DNA of 64,000 nucleotides from Plotosus lineatus (lineage: Eukaryota > Chordata > Actinopteri > Siluriformes > Plotosidae): NCBI GenBank assembly GCA_024760905.1, contig CM045750.1, positions 18,604,419 through 18,668,418 on the forward strand, read 5' to 3'. The notes under the pieces are model-generated. The model had not been told where the DNA came from. It searched no databases and was given only the letters and a program-made list of their open reading frames with translations. Of this stretch, positions 56,338-64,000 are shown one piece after another; within the stretch, counting starts at the first letter, position 1; each line of letters begins with the position of its first letter. Made by a program: the position numbers and the translations under genes.

Positions 56338-56663
56338 ACCCTCCTCCACTGACTTATACAGTACTCGCTCACTCACACAAACACACACACTCAAATGCAA
56401 ACGTTAGTTCTTTATGAAAGGACATTGAATCCACAGACTCTATGACTGTATTGTCCTGCTGCACTTTACCTGATTTACATTCTTGTTTGTCCACTTTGAA
56501 CATTTACATTCTAGTCTATCAACTTTGCTGTTACTATTTACTTATTTATTTATTTATTTATTACATTCCACACTGCCCTAATGTACATAGTGTATATCTC
56601 AGTGTTCGGATTTCATTCATAGGTACAGAGTTCACATTTCTATTTTATATTTTTACTTAAAAT
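56335..56663. other. No gene seen; short (TTTA)n
   Basis: Contains an atttattt run near 56543-56562. Confidence 0.5.
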
Positions 56664-57776
56664 TTAGGGTACCTCGGATTCAGGAGGAACAACGTGGTTT
56701 TCGTCCTGGCCGCGGCACTCTCGACCAACTCTATACGCTCTCCAGGATCCTGGAGGGGTTGATGGGAGTTTGCCCAATCTGTCCAACATGTGTTTTGTAG
56801 ATTTGGTGAAGGCTTTTGACCGTGTCCCTCGGGTTCTCCTGTGGGGCGTGCTCCGGGAGTACGGTGTTCTGGACCCATTGCTATGGGTCATTTAGTTGCT
56901 GTTTCACTGGAGCCAGAGTTTGGACCATATCGGGAACAACAGGTCGAATTCGTTTCCGGTGAGGGTTGGAGTCTGCCAAGGCTGTCCTTTGTCACCAATT
57001 CTGTTCATAATTTTAATGGAAACATTTATAGGCGCAGCCACAGTGTTAAGAGATTCTGATTTGGTAGCTTTTTTCAGATGACGTCCTTTTGGCTTCCTCA
57101 AGCCGGGACCTCCAGTTCTCATTGGAGTGATTTTAGTCCGAAGGCCATGATTCTCAGTCGGAAAAGGGTGGAATTGCACCCTTTAGGTCAGGAAGGAGGT
57201 CTTGCCCAAAATGGAGAAGTTCAAGTATCTCGGAGTCTTGTTCACAAGTGAGGGAAGGATGGAGCGGGAGATTTGAAGGGGGTTTGTCTGCAAGGCAAAC
57301 CTCTTAATTTACCAGTCGAACTACATTCCAACCCTCACTTATGGTCACAAGCTTTGGGTAGTGACTGAAAGAACAAGATCTCGGATACAAGCAGTGGAAA
57401 TGAGCTTCCTTCACCGGGTGGTGGGGCTCTTCCTTAGAGATAAGGTGAAAAGCTCAGCCATCCGGGGAGAGCTCGGAGTAGAACCGCTGTTCCTCCACAT
57501 TGAGAGGGTCAGGATGAGGTGGCTCGGGCATCTGGTTAGAATACCTCCTGAACGCCTCCCTGCTGTGGTGTTTTGGCATGTTCAACTGGGAAGAGATCCC
57601 AGGGTCGACCTAGAACACGTTGGAGGGACTATGTCTCTAGGTTTGTCTGGGAATGCCTCAGCGTCCTCCCGGAAGAGCTGGAGGAAGTGGCTGGGGAGAG
57701 GGACATCTGGTCCTCATTGCCTAGACCGCTGCCCCTGCGACCCGACCATGAATTAAGTGGAAGAAGATGAAATGAC
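56664..57776 (+). pseudogene. Third LINE type: RT remnant, 3' portion
   Basis: Fragments in several frames read RIQEEQRGFRPGRGTLDQLY, a shifted VDLVKAFDRVPR, and SSISESCSQVRE (frameshifted thumb). They are followed by MSFLHRVVGLFLRDKVKSSA and VRMRWLGHLVRIPPERLP, and in another frame GRPRTRWRDYVSRFVWECLS. The RT finger, palm and C-terminal basic regions are thus in LINE order, with stops and shifts throughout. The 3' end is gaagaagatgaaatgacatg. It differs from the RTE and Rex1-like elements here; an I/Nimb-like or L2-like clade is possible but unresolved. Confidence 0.82.
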
Positions 57777-59652
57777 ATGAGATGTTTAGGGTACAGAATT
57801 ATTTTGTGTTCATATTCTGCTCTTGACAGTGTTAATTGCAGTTTCTTGTCTCATTTGCACCTTTTTAACTTGTTTGCACCTTTTAATGCTGTGAGTCTTG
57901 TTCAATATTTTGTTATATATGAACGTAATGACACTAAAGACTCCTCAGTCTTGAAGTTTGTTACTTGTCTCCTGCTGAGATGTGAACTATTTCTCAATGT
58001 TTGCTGTTTTATGATTGATCTACTACGCCGGAGAAGACTAACCAGCTTCTGCTTAAATTTCAGGGTTATAAAGCTTTGCCTTGTGTCTGAAGCTGAGGTT
58101 CTGGCTTGCTTCTTTATCTCTGACTATACTGAGCTTTCAGTACCAGATGTTCAAAATTGGAACTCAGGGCCAAGCAGCTGTTGTTGAGGACTTTTGGGGT
58201 CTGGTTTACAGGAATGTGGAGGAGCTTCACTTCAATATCTCAATATCTCAAATAAAGCCATGCAGAAAAGTTTGTGATGGTGTTCAGGAAAGTGGTTGAC
58301 ATAATGAACACCAAGGAGAATATACATCGAGAATGTCCATTATATTTCCTCAGTCAAGACAGCATGAAGTTACTGTTTTCACAATAATGTGGTAGGAATC
58401 CATTCATGAATATATAGTGTCCATGGCAGGATTATATATAATCAGAGATCATCTGAAATAAACAGAGTGCTGGATTACATCAGTTTTTCTTTGTACTTCT
58501 AGAAAATCACAGATGCCAGAAGGTGTCTTAAGTCTAGGTTTCTACATAGCTGGAATGACTTAATTGACAGCCACAGTACATGATTTTTAGCCTTCCAATG
58601 GTCATCTGCATTACACCATAAGTGTTCCTTACACTTCTATCTGAATATAGGAGAAAACACACATGGAAAAACATCTGCCATCGCAGTTACTGCTGGTAGA
58701 TCAGACCACAGCCATATACATCACAAGTGTGTATTTCCTCCACACATATTTTTGCATAAAACTGCCTCCAAAATCTGAAGAATGGTTAGAATGCAACAAT
58801 AATGCAAGTCATGGTGCTCACGTATCTACCAGCAGTGTACGACCTATGTTCTTTATCCCACTGTAAAACCAGGCTTAATCATGTTGCAATGGAATTCATG
58901 TACTATAAATACAGACTTTAATACAGTGGGGCTTTTTATTCTGTATATTTTTTTTCATACCCACACGTTATATTTTCATGCATGAAATATTACAGAATTA
59001 GTCGTGGCTTCTTTGAGTCATTATAAAAAAAACTCTGTCTCTCCCAAGCATGAATACACACACAGAAAATACACAAACACACACTCCACCCAGAGGAAGA
59101 GGGAAAATGTCCAGGCTTCCTGTGTTTCACCATCAGCATAGCAGTGCAGGGCTAAGCTGGACTTGTCCATGCATGGACAATGTAAAAATGTACTGTGATC
59201 CTGTGCTCCACATGCAGCACAATGAAAAAGGCTTGATACAATAATGAAAGTGAACTCTGGAATCTAATCTTGCATAAGTAAAGAAAAAAAATGTCATATT
59301 CAAGCCACGACATCACTGCTGACATTTGTTCAGGAAAAAGGAAAAAAAAAAATAAAACTGTTAACATGTGTAACAGATCTCAGACTCCAGATACTGATGA
59401 CCTGGTAATACGTGGACAGTTTACTCAGTTTATTCTATTTTAAATTGAAGTGAACACATATGAGATGTTGGTAATTATACACAGGTGAAACCCATCATCA
59501 CGTTATCTGCCGGTTCTGCCAGAGTTCTTTCTACCTGCAGAGGGCGCTTGATTACACCCTTCCGGCCTACGTGTGAGTGTGGCTTGTAAAGTACTGGTAC
59601 CATTTTAATTACTCAATTTCCAGGTCATTTTCCAGACCTCGCAGATATTTTA
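57777..59652. other. Repeat-poor sequence
   Basis: No exon or repeat family was recognised over about 1.9 kb. The 136-codon open frame at 57777-58187 starts inside the LINE tail and shows no domain. Confidence 0.4.
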
Positions 59653-59654
59653 GA

Positions 59655-59940
59655 AATTATTAGGGTTGCAGGGAGGTTGAAGCACATCAGCTGACAAAGG
59701 AAGGAGGGCAGAGTTCACCCTGAGCAGCTCACCAGACCATCACCAAGACAACACACACATGCACATGCATTAACACTCAACATACAGATGGAACAACCAA
59801 TTAGGTCTTTGGACTGTGGGAGGAAACCAGAGTACCCGACAGAAACCCAAGTCGAAATGCGAAATCGTCAAATCCAGAACTCAAACCCAGGATATGCTTG
59901 CTGTGAGGTGGATGTACTAGTCACTATGGCAGCATATTAT
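59655..59940 (-). repeat. SINE-B, near full length
   Basis: Inverted tail (attagggttgcagggaggtt), centre (ttggactgtgggaggaaacc) and head (ctagtcactatggcagcata). Confidence 0.85.
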
Positions 59941-59975
59941 TTTTATTATTATTGTTATTATTATTATTATTTTGT
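59935..59975. repeat. (ATT)n microsatellite
   Basis: Imperfect TTA/ATT units with one gtt interruption. Confidence 0.88.
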
Positions 59976-60012
59976 TGATTTAACTAATTTTGATAGGTTT
60001 GTTTTCCCCAAT

Positions 60013-60345
60013 AGAGGGCAGTGGTGGCCCGGGGGTAAGGGGCGAAACCACTGAATCCCAAGGTTGGGAGTTCAAGTCCCACTGTCAACAGTTGTTACTG
60101 CTGTCCTCCCAGTGCAGCTAACTGGGTTATCAAAGGCCGGCCATGTCTCCCACTGGTGAGAGGCATGTAAAGGACCGTTGCTGACTTTCATCAAGAGTAG
60201 CTGCATAGCCATCAACATGTTTCTGCCCTGCGATCGTCTGGCAAGCTGTTCTGGGTGTACTCTGTCCTCGTCCCGAGTTGGCTGAGATGGGCACCAGCCT
60301 CCCTGTGAGCCTAATTAGAATTAAGTGGTTCAGAAAATGAATGAG
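60013..60345 (+). repeat. SINE-A with L2-like tail, near full length
   Basis: Head gagggcagtggtggcccggg, body ctaactgggttatcaaaggc, switch at gtttctgccctgcgatcgtc, tail end ttaagtggttcagaaaatga. Confidence 0.92.
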
Positions 60346-60533
60346 TGAATGTTTTCCCAAATAAATAGTAACAGACTTGACCAAGTGACCAGTCAGATTT
60401 ATCTCTCTAAATCCAAAGGAATGTCTAAGAACATGTTTCTTTTTTCCATATTTCTTCGTTTTTTGACCCCTTACTCACTGGAGATTCAAACACCTCCGGT
60501 CACATGACTTCTGAAACTATTATAGAATGTATA
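60346..60533. other. No recognisable feature
   Basis: Short spacer before the RTE target site. Confidence 0.5.
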
Positions 60534-60755
60534 GTGTCTCAGGCAACATGCAGCCATGAGGTGGGGGGGGGGGGGGGCATTAACCAGTGTCTCTCCCCCT
60601 CATGCCGGTCCCAAGCCCGGAGAAATGCAGAGGGTTGCGTCAGGAAGGGCATCCGACGTAAAACCAATGCCAAACTTCTGCAAATCAGAAGTATTACCCC
60701 CATACCGGATCGGTCGAGGCCCGGGTTAACAACGACCGCCATCAGTGCTATCAAT

Positions 60756-61576
60756 CAACAAGGTGCTGATGGAAATTGGACTACTGTTGGTCGAAGATGT
60801 CAAAGAAGGAGAGGTGGGAGGTGTGTCCGTAGGCAGAAAGAGAAGAGGAAAGGCATGAGTCTAGGACTGAGAGTGGGGACTTTGAATGTTGGAACTATGC
60901 AAAAAAAAGGTAGAGAGCTGGCTGACATGATGCAGAGGAGGAAGGTGGACATACTGTGTGTTCAGGAGACCAGGTGGAAAGGTAGCAAAGCTAAATGTTT
61001 AGGAGCAGGGTTTAAGCTATTTTATCATGGTGTGGATGGGAAGAGAAATGTAGTAGGAGTCATCTTGAAGGAGGGGTTTGTCAGGAATGTTCTAAAAGTG
61101 AAAAGAGTGTCAGACAGAGTGATGAGTCTCAAGTTAGAAATTGAAGGTGTAATGCTCAATGTTGTTAGTGCTTATGCCCCACAGGCAAGGTTAGAAGCAT
61201 AGGAGCAGGGTTTAAACTGTTTTATCATGGTGTGGATGGGAAGAGAAATGGAGTCGGAGTCATCTTGAAGGAGGAGTTTGTCAGGAATGTTCTAGAAGTG
61301 AAAAGAGTGTCAGACAGAGTGATGAGTCTCAAGTTAGAAATTGAAGGTGTGATGGTCAATATTGTTAGTGCTTATGCCCCACAGACAGGATGTGAGCGAG
61401 AAGAGAAGGAGAGATTCTGGAGTGAGTTAGATGAAGTGATGCAGAGTACCCCCAGAGGTGAAAGAGTGGTCATTGGTGCAGACTTCAATGGACATGTTGG
61501 TGCAGGCAACAGAAGGGACGAGGAAGTGATGGGCAGGTTTGGTATCCAGGACAGGAGGCAGAAGGACAGATGTTGA
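60756..61576 (+). pseudogene. RTE copy 2, leader and endonuclease N-terminal part
   Basis: After QQGADGNWTTVGRR and the basic leader, MSLGLRVGTLNVGT starts the endonuclease. VQETRW and YAPQ are reached, and then the 200 bp duplication (60985-61184 against 61185-61384) shifts the frame after YAPQARLEA. The second unit re-reads the same region (GVGVILKEEFVRNVLEVKRV) and continues through ERFWSELDEVMQSTPRGERV and GADFNGHVG to the deletion near 61553. Confidence 0.92.
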
Positions 61577-62586
61577 TAGATTTTGCAAAAAGGATGGAAA
61601 TGGCTGTGGTGAATACTTTCTTCCAGAAGAAACAGGAGCATAGGGTGACTTATAAAAGCGGAGGTAGGAGCACACAGGTAGACTACATCTTGTGTAGGCG
61701 ATGTAATTTGAAGGAAGTCAGTGACTGCAAAGTAGTAGTGGGTAAGAGTGTTGCCAAACAGCATAGGATGGTGGTGTGCAGGATGACGCTGATGGTGAGG
61801 AAGGTGAAGAAGGCAAAGGCAGAGCAGAAGACAAAGTGGTGGAATTTGAAAAAGGAAGAGTGTCGTGTTGTCTTCAAGGAGGAGTTGAAACAGGCTTTGG
61901 GTGGCCAGGAAGTGCTTCCAAATGACTGGACAACCACAGCAAATGTGATCAGGGACACAGGTAGGAGAGTACTTGGTGTGTCCTCTGGAAGGAAAGTAGA
62001 TAAGGAGACTTGGTGGTGGAATGAGGAAGTGCAGGAGTGTGTACAAAGGAAGAGGTTAGCTAAGAAAAAGTGGGACATTGAGAGGACCGAAGACAGTAAA
62101 CGGGAGTACACGGAGACACAGCGTAAGGCGAAGGTAGCAGTGGCTAAGGCCAAACAGAGGGGGTATGATGACTTGTATGAAAGGTTGGATAGTAAAGAGG
62201 GAGAAAATGATCTATACAGGTTGGCACAGCAGAGAAATAGAGATGGGAAGGACGTGCAGCAAGTTAGATTGATAAAGGACAGAGAGGGAAATGTATTGAC
62301 TGATGACAGAAGTGTGCTGGGAAGATGGAAAGAGTACTTTGAAGAGCTGATGAATGAGGAAAATGAGAGAGAAACAAGAGTAGAAGAGGTGACCATTGAG
62401 GAGCAGGATGTAGCAAAGATCAGTAAGGGTGAAGTGAGAAGGGCATTGAAGAGGATGAAGAATGGAAAGGCAGTTGGTCCTGATGACATACCTGTGGAGG
62501 TATGGAAGTGTCTAGGAGAGGTGGCAGTAGATTTTCTGACAAGAACATTCAACAAGGTCCTAGAGAGTGAGCAGATGCCGGAGTGA
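61570..62586 (+). pseudogene. RTE copy 2, endonuclease C-terminus, linker and RT start
   Basis: This 338-codon frame reads MEMAVVNTFFQKKQEHRVTY, TQVDYILCRRCN, KQHRMVVCRMTL, the WWWNEEVQ linker and NGKAVGPDDIPVEVWK. It ends at MPE followed by TGA (62584-62586), where copy 1 has TGG (MPEEWRR). A G-to-A change therefore truncates the protein just before the RT core. Confidence 0.93.
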
Positions 62587-63870
62587 AGGAGAAGTGTGCT
62601 GGTGCCCATTTTTAAGAACAAGGGAGACGTGCAGAGTTGTGGCAACTACAGAGGGATAAAGTTGATGAGCCATACGATGAAGTTATGGGAAAGAATAGTG
62701 GAAGCTAGACTAAGGGCAGAGGTCAGCATTTGTGAACAACAGTTTGGTTTCATGCCAAGAAAGAGCACCACAAATGCAATGTTTGCTTTGAGGATGTTAA
62801 TAGAGAAGTACAGAAAAGGTCAGAGGGAGCTACATTGTGCCTTTGTTGATCTGGAAAAAGCATATGACAGGGTGCCGAGAGAGGAACTGTGGTATTGCAT
62901 GAGGAAGTCTGGAGTGGCAGAGAAGTATGTTAGAGTGGTGCAGGACATGTATGAGAGATGTAAGACAGTGGTGAGGTGTGCTGTCGGTGTGACAGAAGAG
63001 TTCAAGGTGGAGGTGGGACGGCATCAAGGGTCAGCTCTGAGCCCCTTCTTGTTTGCTATGGTGATGGACAGGTTGACAGATGAGGTGAGACAAGAATCTC
63101 CATGGACTATGATGTTTGCAGATGACATCATGATCTGTAGTGAGAGCAGAGAACAAGTGCAGGAAAATCTAGAGAGGTGGAGGTATGCCCTGGAAAGCAG
63201 AGGAATGAAGGTTAGCCTCAGAAAATCAGAATACATGTGTGTGAATGAGAAGGACCCAGGAGGAACGGTGATGTTACAGGGAGCAGAGATAAAGAAGGTG
63301 GAGGATTTTAAGTACTTAGGCTCAACAATCCAGAGCAATGGAGAGTGTGGAAAAGAGGTGAAGAAGCATGTGCAGGCAGGCTGGAATGGTTGGAGAAAAG
63401 TGTCCGGTGTGATGTGCGATAGGAGAGTGTCAGCAAGAATGAAGGGAAAAGTGTACAAGACGGTGGTGAGGCCAGCGATGCTGTATGGCTTAGAAACAGT
63501 GGCGCTGAGGAAAAGGCAGGAGGCAGAGCTGGAGGTCACGGAGATGAAAATGTTGAGGTTCTCTCTGGGAGTAACGAGGATGGATCGGATCAGAAATCAG
63601 TATATCAGAGGGACAGCCCATGTAAGATGTTTTGGAGACAAAGTCAGAGAGGCTAGATTGAGATGGTTTGGACATGTACAGAGGAGGGACAGTGAGTATA
63701 TTGGCAGTAGGATGCTGAGGTTGGAACTCCCAGGCAGAAGGCCTCGAGGAAGACCAAAGAAGAGATTTATGGATGTGGTGAAGGAAGACATGAAGGTCGT
63801 TGGAGTCAGAAAAGAAGATGCAGAGGACAGGGTGAGATGGAGGCGGATGATTTGCTGTGGCGACCCCTGA
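62587..63870 (+). pseudogene. RTE copy 2, reverse transcriptase and C-terminus
   Basis: From the stop to the family stop codon (63868-63870, in ggcgacccctga) the frame is open for over 420 codons. Blocks: VPIFKNKGDVQSCGNYRGIK, FVDLEKAYDRVPREELW, GRHQGSALSPFLF, MMFADDIMICSES, FKYLGSTIQSNGECGKEVKK, YGLETVALRKRQEAELEV, RLRWFGHVQRRDSEYIGS and GRPKKRFMDVVKEDMKVVGV. The catalytic aspartates are intact, and this part shows none of the frameshifts found in copy 1. Confidence 0.95.
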
Positions 63871-63915
63871 AGGGAGCAGCCGAAAGTAAAAGAAGAAGAA
63901 GTGTCTCAGGCAACA

Positions 63916-64000
63916 CAGTGCTGCAGTGGTTCACACACTCACCTCACAACAAGAAGATCCCGAGTGTGGAGGAGATATCTGTGTGGGGTTTGCATGTTCT
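63916..64000 (+). repeat. SINE-B head, running off the window
   Basis: Head cagtgctgcagtggttcaca and the start of the centre (ggggtttgcatgttct). The RTE inserted at or next to its 5' end. Confidence 0.83.

Larger units (their letters stand above)
60548..63900 (+). mobile_element. Full-length RTE-clade LINE (Expander-like), copy 2
   Basis: The element is flanked by gtgtctcaggcaac at 60534-60547 and 63901-63914. It begins atgcagccatgagg, followed by a G-run of about 16, and ends gccgaaagtaaaagaagaag. It is 3,353 bp; subtracting the internal 200 bp duplication gives 3,153 bp, within 1 bp of copy 1. Lesions: the duplication (frame-shifting), a one-base deletion near 61553 and a TGA at 62584. Confidence 0.95.

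Noticed and set aside
57777..58187. 136-codon + strand frame after the third LINE
   Set aside because: It starts at the LINE 3' tail and has no domain; composition is that of ordinary AT-rich spacer.

Overview
This is a stretch of vertebrate chromosome, most likely from a ray-finned (teleost) fish. Exons are short and far apart with GT-AG introns. The spacers are full of CA/GT microsatellites, a Tc1-like DD34E transposon, hAT and Tigger-type elements, an Expander/RTE-type LINE, Rex1/L2-type LINE remnants and tRNA-derived SINEs with L2-like tails. There are no operons, Shine-Dalgarno sites or CRISPR arrays, and I found no cellular RNA gene; the tRNA-like sequences are SINE heads.

The only cellular gene I can support is on the + strand: limch1 (LIM and calponin-homology domains 1, an actin/non-muscle myosin II regulator). 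Four internal coding exons are visible: 11000-11097 (distal CH domain), 32847-32957 (end of the CH domain), 37382-37580 and 46925-47177 (the serine-rich linker shared by LIMCH1 and LMO7). The junction 37580/46925 joins in phase, as does 32957/37382. The junction 11097/32847 does not, so one small exon (length 3n+1) is unaccounted for. The start codon, proximal CH exons, coiled coil and LIM exons are not seen. After 47177 no further exon was found, so about 90% of the window is intron.

The introns are a layered transposon deposit. Labels used below: SINE-A has a tRNA-like head, a private central body and one of two tails, RTE-derived or L2-like. SINE-B has a tRNA-like head and the L2-like tail. 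SINE-C and SINE-D are two further tRNA-headed families. MITE-E is a Tigger/pogo-like repeat with ends reading TACAGGGATCCCTC. Element F is a second Tigger-like family. Element G is a Tc1/mariner-like non-autonomous family.

Layout: 0-11 kb holds an element F copy with a relic helix-turn-helix, an RTE fragment, a Tc1 copy, SINE-A copies and a foldback hAT. 11-17 kb is a four-element nest (SINE-B hit by a hAT, the hAT hit by a full-length RTE, and SINE-B also hit by a SINE-A). 17-26 kb has microsatellites, MITE-E, a Rex1-like LINE 3' end and a 75-130 bp minisatellite. 26-32 kb has SINEs and hATs, one nested. 32-47 kb holds three limch1 exons among SINEs, CA/GT tracts and a LINE fragment coding a C-terminal zinc finger. 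47-60 kb has two MITEs, relatively repeat-poor sequence, and two decayed LINEs. 60.5-63.9 kb is a second full-length RTE with both target-site duplications.

The elements are related. The RTE appears to supply both the 5' and 3' sequences of the SINE-A tail, while an L2-like LINE probably supplies the alternative tail shared with SINE-B. I saw no clear undescribed enzymatic system. The most interesting signals are the splice-site architecture of the 37.4 kb limch1 exon, the two-tailed SINE-A, and the datable insertion nests.
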